From: Flavobacteriales bacterium
GTDB lineage: Bacteria > Bacteroidota > Bacteroidia > Flavobacteriales > Weeksellaceae
Direction of reading: 5' to 3'
NCBI GenBank assembly: GCA_900770875.1
Contig: CAAGLV010000084.1
Location: forward strand, 1-26,336
Length of the DNA: 26,336 nucleotides
The position numbers and the translations under genes were made by a program. Position 1 is the stretch's first letter. Every line of letters starts with the position of its first letter. Of the stretch, positions 16,327 to 23,820 are shown one piece after another. The notes beneath the pieces were generated by a model that saw nothing but the letters and a program-made list of their open reading frames with translations, did not search any database and was not told where the DNA came from.

Positions 16327-17499
16327 ATGAATTTAGGCACAGAACAAAAGTTATGGAATAAAAATTTCTTAAACGTTTGTATCAGCTCTTTCTTTATCTT
16401 CATCAATTTTTATCTTTTAACGGCTACAATGCCTATTTACGTTAAAAACGATTTAAAAGGAAGCGCTACTGAAGTAAGTTTAATTATCTCGTTATATATT
16501 TTAGGTACTGTTTTATTGCGACCATTTTCGGGAAAATGGGCCGATCAATTTGGTAAACGAAAAATGTCGTTAATATTTTTAACGCTTTTCATTATTTGTA
16601 ATTTAGCCTATTTTGGTACAAAAGCTATCGTTCCTCTTTTACTTATACGCTTTATTAACGGATTTGGTTTTGCAGTAAGTACAACTTCTTGTTCTGCTTT
16701 AGCTATGGATTGGATTCCGAATAAACGCAAAGGTGAAGGAATTGGCTATTTTAGTTTATTTATGAGCCTAGCTATGGTTATTGGACCAGCATTAGGTTTA
16801 TTTTTAGCAAATAATTTTCCTTACGAATATGTTTTAACAGCAGCATCTATATTTGCAATTGCATCAATTATATTTAGCTTTTTTACTGCCGATAAAGTTT
16901 CAGAAAAAAATGCACAACAAAATCCTATACGCTATCATGGCATCTTTAAATATGTAGAGAAAAAATCATTACCAGCTTCTTTTACTTCATTTTTATTAGC
17001 ATTTTCGTATAGTTCGTTAATCTCGTACATTGGCTTATATTGTATCGAAATTAATTTACCTCAAACCGCTATGTTCTTTTTTATTGTATTAGCTTCTTTA
17101 ATCATTATTCCACGTCCATTAATTGGTAAATTATTAGACCAAAAAGGACCTTCTTTTTTAGTTTATCCTGGTTTAATATTAATGATTATTGGAATGCTAA
17201 TTTTAACACAAGCTCATCATTCGTATTTGGTTTTATTAGCTGCTGCTATTATTGGTTTAGGTTACGGCGGTGTGTTTCCATCGTATCAAACAATCAGTAT
17301 CTCTTCTGCTCCATCAAACCGAGCAGGAACAGCTTCGGCAACGTTTTTCTTATTATATGATATTGGTATTGGTGGTGGTGCATTTGCATTTGGTATTATT
17401 GCAGCTACAATTGGTTACTCGCATATGTATTTTGCGGCCGCATTTATTGCTATGTTAAGTATTTTATCTTACTTTATTTTAGTTGAAAAACGAAAATAA
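16327..17499 (+). CDS. Major facilitator superfamily transporter, drug:H+ antiporter-like
   Basis: The protein has 390 residues and about 12 hydrophobic segments in two halves. MFS motif A is visible between helices 2 and 3 as GKWADQFGKRK (about 73-83). Helix 4-5 has the F-x-x-x-M-S-L-A-M-V-I-G-P-A-L-G stretch that resembles the antiporter motif C (G-P-x-L-G). These features place it among 12-helix exporters of small molecules. The substrate is unknown. The FAD monooxygenase 157 bases upstream could act with it in a modify-and-export pair, but the gap holds an imperfect -7 element (GATATTTG, ending near 16310), so it may be transcribed separately. No T-tract terminator follows on the plus strand. 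Confidence 0.88.
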   Translation: MNLGTEQKLWNKNFLNVCISSFFIFINFYLLTATMPIYVKNDLKGSATEVSLIISLYILGTVLLRPFSGKWADQFGKRKMSLIFLTLFIICNLAYFGTKAIVPLLLIRFINGFGFAVSTTSCSALAMDWIPNKRKGEGIGYFSLFMSLAMVIGPALGLFLANNFPYEYVLTAASIFAIASIIFSFFTADKVSEKNAQQNPIRYHGIFKYVEKKSLPASFTSFLLAFSYSSLISYIGLYCIEINLPQTAMFFFIVLASLIIIPRPLIGKLLDQKGPSFLVYPGLILMIIGMLILTQAHHSYLVLLAAAIIGLGYGGVFPSYQTISISSAPSNRAGTASATFFLLYDIGIGGGAFAFGIIAATIGYSHMYFAAAFIAMLSILSYFILVEKRK

Positions 17500-17565
17500 C
17501 AATTTTAACAATTTAATTGATTCAAGATAGTCTATTGATTTATAAACCATTCGGAAAATAAAAAA

Positions 17566-17599
17566 ATGTATCGTTTTTAGAATTTTAGCTTCGATACAT
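17566..17599. repeat. 8-bp inverted repeat with long loop
   Basis: ATGTATCG (17566-17573) and CGATACAT (17592-17599) form a stem around an 18-base loop. The A tract on its left would act as a U tract only on the minus strand, where no gene ends. It may be a weak transcript end or a regulatory site before the split gene at 17645. No function is assigned. Confidence 0.35.
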
Positions 17600-17644
17600 A
17601 AAAAAAGAATAATTCTGCTATTTTTACAAGGTAATAATTAACCA

Positions 17645-18769
17645 ATGGAAAATATCGCACAACAAAATACAGCTACTTTATTTAAAACTTACTACGATCA
17701 AACATTAGATCGATGTGGATTTTCTCCCGAAATGCAAAAGGGAATTTTGTTTTTTTTAGGTGCAAGTATAATAGCAAATAATACCGATCAGGTTTTACGT
17801 TTATTTAACGATGATTTACGTGTACAAGAAGAATTACATATCTTAATTAGATTGTATACAAAACCAAACGAAGGATACGAAACGAGTTCGAATGTAGAGA
17901 CAACGCCACTAGCTTCGGCTATTTTAACATATAATCATATTGTTTTACATCAAATTTTAAAACAAGAAAATCAGTTTAATGCTCATTTAAAACAAAATCC
18001 GAGCGAAATAAGCATTTTAAATGATGCAAATATCATCGAAGATTGGGCCGAAGAATTTGCTGATGCTAAATATACAATTGCAACTTTACACCGTTTAAAT
18101 AAGCGATTTTTTGAATATATTGGACAATATCTTTCAGCTTTAAAATTAGACAATTCGCAAGCTTATGCTGCTGGTATTTCGTTTTATCAAAATTATCAAG
18201 CAATTGATTTTGATGGAACAAATTTCTTAAATTTCACAATTTTAGATACCTTATCGCCTTTGTTTAAAGCGTTATTTTCGTATCCAATTTTATATCGTTA
18301 TTATCCACAAGAGTTAAATGCAAATCATTTCTTTAGCTAGATTTTACAATTCTTTTATATTAGTGGAAATAGAGATATTGCCAAACTAATTCATCAATTT
18401 CATCATAACTTATTTTATACCAATAATCCACGTAAAGTACGACGCGAATGGAATTTTGAAAAGGAAAAACGTGGCGTTATTATCTCGCAAATTATACACA
18501 ATGCCATTAATATAAGACGATCGCCAATAGCTAATCAAAAAGAATATTTCTTAAATTCGGATCAATACATTTTAAAACATCTGAAAGGTGAAACGATTTC
18601 GAGAAACGATTTTAAAATCGAAATTCAACAACTTTTAGAAAATTATTACGAAATGAAAATTGACGATATCATAACTAATTTTACGCATGCCGAATTTTTA
18701 CAAGCTTGTGCAATCTTATTTTACGAAACTGCTGCACATGCTATGATTATAGAAGATTTTAAAAACTAA
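17645..18769 (+). pseudogene. Unrecognised gene interrupted by one in-frame TAG codon
   Basis: From the ATG at 17645 the frame runs 231 codons to TAG at 18338-18340. Exactly in the same frame it then stays open for a further 142 codons, starting I-L-Q-F-F-Y-I-S-G-N-R-D, to TAA at 18767-18769. A terminator follows 12 bases later. An intact gene would encode 374 residues. The downstream part reads like real protein (DIAKLIHQFHHNLF, VIISQIIHNAINIRRSP, FLQACAILFYETAAHAMIIE) and has no ATG, GTG or TTG near its beginning. The simplest reading is one nonsense mutation or sequencing error in a single gene. The protein is helical and soluble, without signal peptide; I do not recognise its family. An imperfect -7 element (TATTTTTA, near 17619) precedes it. 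Confidence 0.75.
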
Positions 18770-18780
18770 TAAATTCAACA

Positions 18781-18809
18781 AAAGCCTTAAAATTATTTAA
18801 GGCTTTTTT
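18781..18809 (+). terminator. Intrinsic terminator after the split gene
   Basis: AAAGCCTTAAA (18781-18791) and TTTAAGGCTTT (18796-18806) form an 11-bp perfect stem with a 4-base loop, followed by six Ts. It lies just beyond the downstream stop codon at 18767, not after the internal TAG. This supports the reading of one long gene. Confidence 0.87.
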
Positions 18810-18816
18810 AATTTTG
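18809..18816 (+). promoter_or_regulatory. -7 element fused to the upstream terminator
   Basis: TAATTTTG matches TAnnTTTG exactly. It begins at the last T of the preceding terminator's T run and ends four bases before the ATG at 18821. The predicted transcript would begin at or next to the start codon. The -33 region falls within the terminator stem and holds no TTG. Confidence 0.45.
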
Positions 18817-18820
18817 TAGT

Positions 18821-19372
18821 ATGAAAAAATTAATCGGATTCTTGTTCCAAATCTTATTTATCTTTCCTTTTATCTTGTTTTTATTATTGGCAGGATTAGA
18901 ACATTTTCAGCAATTTAATAAACTATTATTTATTATCTGCATTGCAGTATTGTTATTAATAGGAATTGGACAACAAAAATTTTATAACGTAAAATTAGAA
19001 ACCGATAAATTAATTGTAATTCCATCTGTTTTAATTGGTGCATTACTAACCTATTCGCTACAATATTATGTAGAATTAAATGCTATATTATCGGCTGCTA
19101 TAATAGGTATTACAGCATCGTTTTTAGAATCTAAATCTAAACATATTTTAGCCACTCCTATTTATTGTGGTGCTTTTGTTGGCATGACAAATCCCAATTT
19201 ACAAATTCCAATTTACGTTATTGCAACAATAGGATTTATAGCTGGTTGCATCTATTTTTTAAGCAAAAATTTTTATGGCGGAATTGGTGGAAAATTAGGC
19301 ACAATTGCATTTTCGTCGGTAATTGCTAGTTTATTAATCGTTAAATATTTAATTAATCATGTTTCTATTTAA
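18821..19372 (+). CDS. Small polytopic membrane protein of unknown function (paired paralogue A)
   Basis: The protein has 183 residues and is almost entirely hydrophobic, with about six or seven membrane segments (roughly 5-25, 33-50, 63-83, 86-103, 108-122, 128-146, 157-179). I do not recognise a named family. The second half contains GAFVGM followed, 30 residues later, by YGGIGGKLGTIA. The next gene has the same two blocks at identical spacing, so the two are paralogues. This gene overlaps the next by 14 bases, which suggests coupled translation and a heteromeric complex in the inner membrane. Glycine-rich G-G-x-G-G motifs often support helix packing or a re-entrant loop. Transport or channel activity is possible but unproven. 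Confidence 0.75.
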   Translation: MKKLIGFLFQILFIFPFILFLLLAGLEHFQQFNKLLFIICIAVLLLIGIGQQKFYNVKLETDKLIVIPSVLIGALLTYSLQYYVELNAILSAAIIGITASFLESKSKHILATPIYCGAFVGMTNPNLQIPIYVIATIGFIAGCIYFLSKNFYGGIGGKLGTIAFSSVIASLLIVKYLINHVSI

Positions 19373-19745
19373 AGTAGTTTTATGTTTAATCGGTTATTAC
19401 TTAACTTATTATTTAAATAATACGAAGAATTTAGGTCCGATTAAGGCTTCAGCTTTTGTTGCTTTACCAATTGGTATCTTGTATCAAATTGCTATTTATT
19501 ATCAGTTTAATTTGTTGCTTATAAAAGATATTGCTGCAATAATGATGGGCGCAACATTTATGGGAATGATTTCTAACAAACATCAGCATCAATTACTCGA
19601 TTTTATTAGTTCGTCTTTTATATTTTGCGTTTTATATCATCATATCGCCGATTTTTTTGATGGCTTTGGTGGTTTACTTGGCACAATAGCTTGTATTAGT
19701 ATTTTATCGGTTTTTGGAATCGAGCGTATTTTAAAGAAAATTTAA
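19359..19745 (+). CDS. Small membrane protein of unknown function (paired paralogue B)
   Basis: The protein has 128 residues and four to five predicted membrane segments (about 4-20, 30-49, 53-70, 82-98, 103-120). The block ATFMGM, 30 residues, then FDGFGGLLGTIA mirrors paralogue A. Histidines cluster in the loop and helix between the blocks (NKHQHQLL and YHH), which A lacks; they could bind metal or carry protons, but this is speculation. The start lies 14 bases inside gene A. Its stop codon overlaps the stop of the convergent lycopene cyclase gene (shared bases 19742-19745), and no terminator lies between them. The family is not recognised. Confidence 0.75.
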   Translation: MFLFKVVLCLIGYYLTYYLNNTKNLGPIKASAFVALPIGILYQIAIYYQFNLLLIKDIAAIMMGATFMGMISNKHQHQLLDFISSSFIFCVLYHHIADFFDGFGGLLGTIACISILSVFGIERILKKI

Positions 19746-20428
19746 TTTGCTTTTTTAAATCGATTAAAAAAATAAATATTCCACAAAAATTGAGCATAGC
19801 CATAAACAGCATCTTCAATAGGAATAGTTCCCATTCGGATATTTAAAAATTCGGATGGATTGTAATTTACGATCGGCTGTTCTAAACCAGTTCCTGTTAA
19901 AACACCATTTACCGGAAAAAAGCCTAACATCAAGATAAAGAAAATTAGAGAAGCCTGACCAATCCATTCGACACGAGCAATTAAATGCAAATAAATCATC
20001 GTTAAAGCTGTAATTAAAGCTGTAACTAGAGTATATGTTTTATCTACATTCAATAAACCTACCACAACACAAATTATAATGGTTAAAAAGGCAATAATAT
20101 TATTAAAACCATTTACCCAACTAAAATTAAAAAACCTTGTTAAACAATAATAGGTAAATACACACGAAAATGGAATACAAATAAAAAACAACCACTCTTC
20201 TATAGGTAATCCTAAAACACTTAAACCAATTACATAATTATAATTAAACCACCAAACGCCTATTTTTGTAAACCAAACATCCCATAAAATAAACGGAATA
20301 CTAACTAAAACACTTGCTTTTATAAATGGGATAAACTGAAGATTAAATTTTATACGACGATCGAACGAATAAATGAAACATATAATTATCGTAAAAAAAT
20401 TAATCAATAAATAAGTATATTTTTCCAT
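19742..20428 (-). CDS. crtY: Lycopene beta-cyclase, CrtYcd-type membrane protein
   Basis: The protein has 228 residues and about seven membrane segments. It belongs to the family made of two fused lycopene-cyclase domains (CrtYc plus CrtYd), unrelated to the flavoprotein CrtY/CrtL cyclases. Each half carries the signature P-x-E-(E/D): LGLPIEEWLFF at about 73-83 and GTIPIEDAVYGYA at about 200-212. It should cyclise both ends of lycopene to give beta-carotene in the inner membrane. It is the last gene of the carotenoid operon, two bases after the hydroxylase gene. The gene name follows the reaction; in strict nomenclature it is crtYcd. Its 3' end overlaps the convergent membrane-protein gene by four bases without a terminator. 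Confidence 0.9.
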   Translation of the reverse strand: MEKYTYLLINFFTIIICFIYSFDRRIKFNLQFIPFIKASVLVSIPFILWDVWFTKIGVWWFNYNYVIGLSVLGLPIEEWLFFICIPFSCVFTYYCLTRFFNFSWVNGFNNIIAFLTIIICVVVGLLNVDKTYTLVTALITALTMIYLHLIARVEWIGQASLIFFILMLGFFPVNGVLTGTGLEQPIVNYNPSEFLNIRMGTIPIEDAVYGYAQFLWNIYFFNRFKKAN

Positions 20429-20430
20429 GC

Positions 20431-20886
20431 TTATTTTTTAGAATAGAACATTTTAAAATATTTTATTGGTACAAATAAAAACCCAAAACATTCGCCATCT
20501 TCTTTTGTTACGTATTTATGATGTTGTTTATGCGCTCGTCTTATGGCTAAAAAATAAGGATTTTTTGTATTCCTGAATATTTTTATACGTTGATGAATAA
20601 AAATATCATGTACAAAAAAATAGGCAACACCATACAACGTAATTCCTAAACCAATAAAAAATAAATAATTATAATGCTGTAACGACCCAAAATAAAATAA
20701 CGCAATTGCAGGAATAGCAAAAATAATAAAGAAATAATCATTCTTTTCTAACTCACCTTCGTTACTATGATCGTGATGATCTTTATGCAAAACCCATAAA
20801 AAACCATGCATAATGTATTTATGAATTAACCAAGTTAATGGCTCCATAATAAGAAATACAAAAAATGTTATAACGAAATTAATCAT
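20431..20886 (-). CDS. crtZ: Beta-carotene hydroxylase, CrtZ (fatty-acid hydroxylase superfamily)
   Basis: The protein has 151 residues. The di-iron histidine clusters of this superfamily are all present: H22-x4-H27 (HKYIMH), H34-x2-HH with H40 (HKDHHDH), H93-x4-H98 (HDIFIHQR) and H119-x2-HH (HKQHHKY). Hydrophobic helices lie between them. It should add 3-hydroxyl groups to both beta rings, giving beta-cryptoxanthin and then zeaxanthin. Length and motif spacing fit bacterial CrtZ. The start overlaps the stop of the upstream gene by four bases (ATGA type) and the cyclase follows after two bases, so the whole unit is tightly coupled. A ketolase gene is not present, so keto-carotenoids are not predicted from this window. 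Confidence 0.93.
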   Translation of the reverse strand: MINFVITFFVFLIMEPLTWLIHKYIMHGFLWVLHKDHHDHSNEGELEKNDYFFIIFAIPAIALFYFGSLQHYNYLFFIGLGITLYGVAYFFVHDIFIHQRIKIFRNTKNPYFLAIRRAHKQHHKYVTKEDGECFGFLFVPIKYFKMFYSKK

Positions 20887-21320
20887 AAAATACTATTAAT
20901 CAAACTTTTTAATTCTGATGATTTTACCTCATCCAGATGCGATTCGATAAATTTTTTATCCTCTGCTAAGTCGCTTGAATACCCCAAAAATTTTGGCGCA
21001 TTTTTTTGAATCGAATAACGCAAAAATCGTATTTCTACATCATTACTGTCCATTGCAACTGCTTTTTGTAAATTCTTTTTTCCTTTATTAAATGTAGATA
21101 ATTTACTAAAAGGATTAATTACATGATTAGCCCAAATGGTTTGATAAGCGCCTAAATAAGCCAAATAAATTGGTTTTGTGGTTGATGATGGTATAGATTG
21201 TATCATTTGTTCGCAAACCGTTTTATTTGCTGGAGCTAATTCGAGATTTTTACGTAACAAAGTTAAATCTTGCCCAAATAGTATCGAACTTAATAAGAAA
21301 AAAGTGAGGATTAATCTCAT
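20883..21320 (-). CDS. Secreted small protein of unknown function inside the carotenoid operon
   Basis: The protein has 145 residues. The N-terminus MRLILTFFLLSSILFGQ looks like a signal peptide, so the mature protein is probably periplasmic. The remainder is helical. Its stretch NKGKKNLQKAVAMDSNDVEIRFLRY resembles a tetratricopeptide-like helix pair (K-A-V-x-x-D-x-x-D-x-E-x-R), ending in FIESHLDEVKSSELKSLINSIL. I know of no function. Overlaps of one base with the crtB stop (TAATG) and four bases with the crtZ start show that it is an integral part of the operon. Since the other enzymes work at the inner membrane, a role in handling carotenoids or their enzymes on the periplasmic side is a fair guess, no more. 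Confidence 0.75.
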   Translation of the reverse strand: MRLILTFFLLSSILFGQDLTLLRKNLELAPANKTVCEQMIQSIPSSTTKPIYLAYLGAYQTIWANHVINPFSKLSTFNKGKKNLQKAVAMDSNDVEIRFLRYSIQKNAPKFLGYSSDLAEDKKFIESHLDEVKSSELKSLINSIL

Positions 21321-22159
21321 TACATCAAATTTGATAATTTATAATCTAAATAACTTTTCGACATCATTAAAAGTTTATAACCATCAGGAATACGAACACG
21401 TTCTGAAAGTACTTTATTTGCAGACGAATTTTTAATTTTCTTAAACAACGAAAAATAATATTTATATGCTAAATAAACCCCAAAACGCGACGAAATTGGT
21501 AACATTTTGATCCCGATTAACGCTTCTTCAAATTCGGATTGAATATCTTTTTCAATTTCTTTTTTAATTGTATCATCAAAACGAGTTAAATCAACGCCGG
21601 GAAAATAGGTTCTTCCCAAGATATAAAAATCATCTTTTAAATCTCTCAAAAAATTAATTTTCTGAAAAGCAGATCCTAACTTCATAGCATAAGGTTTTAA
21701 CTTCTCGTAATCTTTATAATCGCCTTCTACAAATACATGCAAACACATTAAACCAACAACTTCTGCCGATCCTAAAATGTATTCTTTGTATAAATCGCTA
21801 TTGTATTCAATTTTCTCAAGATCCATTTCCATACTATGTAAAAACTGATCGATTAATTGCTTTTCTATTCCATATTTAAAAACAACTTCCTGAAAGCTAT
21901 GGATAATTGGATTTAAAGAAAACTTCTGCTCTAACGCTTTATTTGTTTCTTGTTTAAAATCGTCTAATAATTGTTTTTGATTATAATCATGAAAACTATC
22001 TACAATTTCGTCTGCCAAACGTACAAAACCATAAATACCATAAATCGCTTCTCTTAACTGAGGCTTTAACGCTTTAATCCCCATCGAAAAACTCGAACTA
22101 TATTTTTGCGTCACATTTTTACTGATCTTAAAAGACACTTCGTCGTATAAATTTTTCAT
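21320..22159 (-). CDS. crtB: Phytoene synthase, CrtB
   Basis: The protein has 279 residues of the trans-isoprenyl diphosphate synthase (squalene/phytoene synthase) family. The first aspartate-rich motif is D50-E-I-V-D54 (in RLADEIVDSF) and the second is D173-L-K-D-D177 (in NFLRDLKDDFY). Between them lies the family segment YILGSAEVVGLMCLHVF (127-143). The enzyme condenses two geranylgeranyl diphosphates to phytoene, with magnesium bound by these aspartates. The crtI stop lies 12 bases upstream, and the crtB stop overlaps the next start by one base. A squalene synthase role is possible in the family but is made unlikely by the neighbours. No geranylgeranyl diphosphate synthase gene is in the window. 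Confidence 0.94.
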   Translation of the reverse strand: MKNLYDEVSFKISKNVTQKYSSSFSMGIKALKPQLREAIYGIYGFVRLADEIVDSFHDYNQKQLLDDFKQETNKALEQKFSLNPIIHSFQEVVFKYGIEKQLIDQFLHSMEMDLEKIEYNSDLYKEYILGSAEVVGLMCLHVFVEGDYKDYEKLKPYAMKLGSAFQKINFLRDLKDDFYILGRTYFPGVDLTRFDDTIKKEIEKDIQSEFEEALIGIKMLPISSRFGVYLAYKYYFSLFKKIKNSSANKVLSERVRIPDGYKLLMMSKSYLDYKLSNLM

Positions 22160-22171
22160 AAATCGGTTGGT

Positions 22172-23644
22172 TTAAATATTGATTTGAGATGCGGCTATTT
22201 TTCCTGAAATAAGCGATGGTGGAACACCAGGACCAGGAACCGTTAATTGACCTGTATAAAGTAAATTTTTAACCTTTTTATTTTGCAAAGAAGGTTTTAA
22301 AACTGCTGTTTGATTTAACGTATTTGCCAATCCATAAGCATTTCCGCCAAAAGCATTATAATCTGCCTTAAAATCGTTAATACAATAACTACGTTGATAC
22401 TCGATTTTAGATTTTAGATTTTCGATACCCGTTTTTTGCTCTAAACGTGCAATCATTTCATCAAAATATTTTAAACGAATTTCTTCTGTATCTTCAATAT
22501 CAATAGCAATTGGCATTAATAAAAATACATTTTCGCAACCTTGCGGAGCAACACTATCATCGGTTTTTGATGGACAACAAACATAAAAAAGTGGTTCGGA
22601 AGGCCATTGTTTTTGAGTATAGATTTCTTCTACATGTAAATCTAAATCGTGTTCAAAAAATAAGGTATGATGTTTTAGATTAGGTAACTTTTCGTTTATT
22701 CCTAAATAAAAAATTAAACACGAAGGCGCAAAAGTTCTATTTTCCCAATACGACTCATTGTAATTTCGATATTCTTGATCTAAAAGTTGTTCTGAATGAT
22801 GATAATCCGAAGAAGCAATTACCAAATCGTAATCAAGAATTTTGTTATCAATTTGTAATCCTTTTGCTTGCTGATTTTTAACTATAATTTTTTCTATCGT
22901 TTGATTGGTATGAATTTTAACACCTTGCTCTAAGGCAATTTTTTCCATCGCCTCTACAAGCTTAAAAAAACCTCCCATTGGATACCAAGTTCCTAATTGA
23001 TAACCTCCGTAATTCATCAAACTATATAATGCTGGAATATTTTTAGGCGATGCTCCTAAAAAAATAACCGGAAACTCCATTATCGCTTGTAAATATGGAT
23101 GTTTAAAATACTTGGCAACATAAGATCTGTAGTTGGTTAACAAATCTAATTTTAAAGCATTTATAGCAATATCTAACGAAATAAACTCGAACCATGAATT
23201 ACAAGGTTTATTTACAAAATCATTCATGCCGATATCATATTTCACTTTTGCTTCTGCCATAAAACGAATTAATTTTTCGCCTGCACCTTTTTCAAATGAT
23301 TCGAAAAGTGAAATAATCTCGTTAAAATCCTGAGGTAAATTAACCGATTGATCTGGAAATACAATCTCAAATTGCGGATTTAAAGAAACTAATTCGAAAA
23401 AATCAGAACTTTTATAATTAAAATCTTTAAAAAAATTCTCGATGATATCGGGCATCCAATACCAAGATGGTCCCATATCAAAAGTGTATCCATTTGTCGT
23501 TTTAAATTGACGTGCTCTTCCTCCTATTGTTTCATTTTTTTCGAACAAATGAACTTCGTAGCCGTTCTTTGCAGCATATGATGCAGCTGATAAGCCCGAA
23601 ATTCCACCACCAATTACAGCAATCTTTCGATTTTTAAACTCCAT
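22172..23644 (-). CDS. crtI: Phytoene desaturase, CrtI
   Basis: The protein has 490 residues, the usual length. The N-terminal FAD-binding motif is AVIGGGISGLSAASYAAKNG (9-28), followed by VHLFEKNETIGGRARQF, whose E-K and G-G-R-A match the family. The C-terminal carotenoid desaturase signature is LLYTGQLTVPGPGVPPSLIS (about 462-481). The enzyme introduces four double bonds into phytoene to give lycopene, using FAD, at the membrane. It is the first gene of the pigment operon and is preceded by a perfect -7 element overlapped by a palindrome that also occurs at the marR promoter. The family also contains CrtN/CrtD-like desaturases, but the presence of crtB, cyclase and crtZ favours CrtI. Confidence 0.94.
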   Translation of the reverse strand: MEFKNRKIAVIGGGISGLSAASYAAKNGYEVHLFEKNETIGGRARQFKTTNGYTFDMGPSWYWMPDIIENFFKDFNYKSSDFFELVSLNPQFEIVFPDQSVNLPQDFNEIISLFESFEKGAGEKLIRFMAEAKVKYDIGMNDFVNKPCNSWFEFISLDIAINALKLDLLTNYRSYVAKYFKHPYLQAIMEFPVIFLGASPKNIPALYSLMNYGGYQLGTWYPMGGFFKLVEAMEKIALEQGVKIHTNQTIEKIIVKNQQAKGLQIDNKILDYDLVIASSDYHHSEQLLDQEYRNYNESYWENRTFAPSCLIFYLGINEKLPNLKHHTLFFEHDLDLHVEEIYTQKQWPSEPLFYVCCPSKTDDSVAPQGCENVFLLMPIAIDIEDTEEIRLKYFDEMIARLEQKTGIENLKSKIEYQRSYCINDFKADYNAFGGNAYGLANTLNQTAVLKPSLQNKKVKNLLYTGQLTVPGPGVPPSLISGKIAASQINI

Positions 23645-23648
23645 ACTT

Positions 23649-23664
23649 AGTCTTATTATATACT
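23649..23664. promoter_or_regulatory. Imperfect third copy of the MarR-type operator
   Basis: AGTCTTATTATATACT matches 11 of 16 positions of AGTATATTATTATACT at 23701-23716, including the outer half of one arm (ATACT) and AGT of the other. It lies in the predicted crtI leader, five bases from the ATG. In such AT-rich DNA it could be chance. Confidence 0.3.
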
Positions 23665-23693
23665 ATAATTAATTTTTTAATAAAATTTAGCTT

Positions 23694-23701
23694 CAAATAT
23701 A
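23694..23701 (-). promoter_or_regulatory. -7 promoter element of the carotenoid operon
   Basis: The minus strand reads TATATTTG, a perfect TAnnTTTG element. Transcription would start near 23687, giving a leader of about 42 bases before crtI. Its first two bases overlap the palindrome at 23700-23717. No -33 TTG is seen. Confidence 0.6.
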
Positions 23702-23717
23702 GTATATTATTATACTA
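23700..23717. promoter_or_regulatory. Palindromic operator at the crtI promoter (probable MarR site)
   Basis: TAGTATA-TTAT-TATACTA is a perfect 7-4-7 inverted repeat. It sits directly upstream of and overlapping the -7 element, so bound protein would block RNA polymerase. Its core is nearly identical to the palindrome at the marR promoter. Confidence 0.6.
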
Positions 23718-23767
23718 ATATGAAGAGTTTTAAAATTTCTTTTTTATTTTTTTATAAAAATTAAACT

Positions 23768-23797
23768 AAAAAAACCATATACACAATGTATATGGTT
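23768..23797 (-). terminator. Intrinsic terminator after marR
   Basis: AACCATATACA (23773-23783) and TGTATATGGTT (23787-23797) form an 11-bp stem with a three-base loop. The A run 23768-23774 gives a U tract on the minus-strand transcript. It separates marR from the crtI promoter, so the pigment operon is mainly read from its own promoter. Confidence 0.85.
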
Positions 23798-23820
23798 CTT
23801 TTTTATATGAATAATTACTT

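Noticed and set aside
18338..18346. Programmed stop-codon read-through or an unusual amino acid at TAG
   Set aside because: The bases after TAG (ATTTTA) do not match the known CARYYA read-through context, no structure was seen, and amber recoding is not known for this group. A mutation or error is simpler.
18341..18769. Second half of the split gene as an independent gene
   Set aside because: No ATG, GTG or TTG occurs near its beginning; the first in-frame ATG lies far downstream, in the last third.
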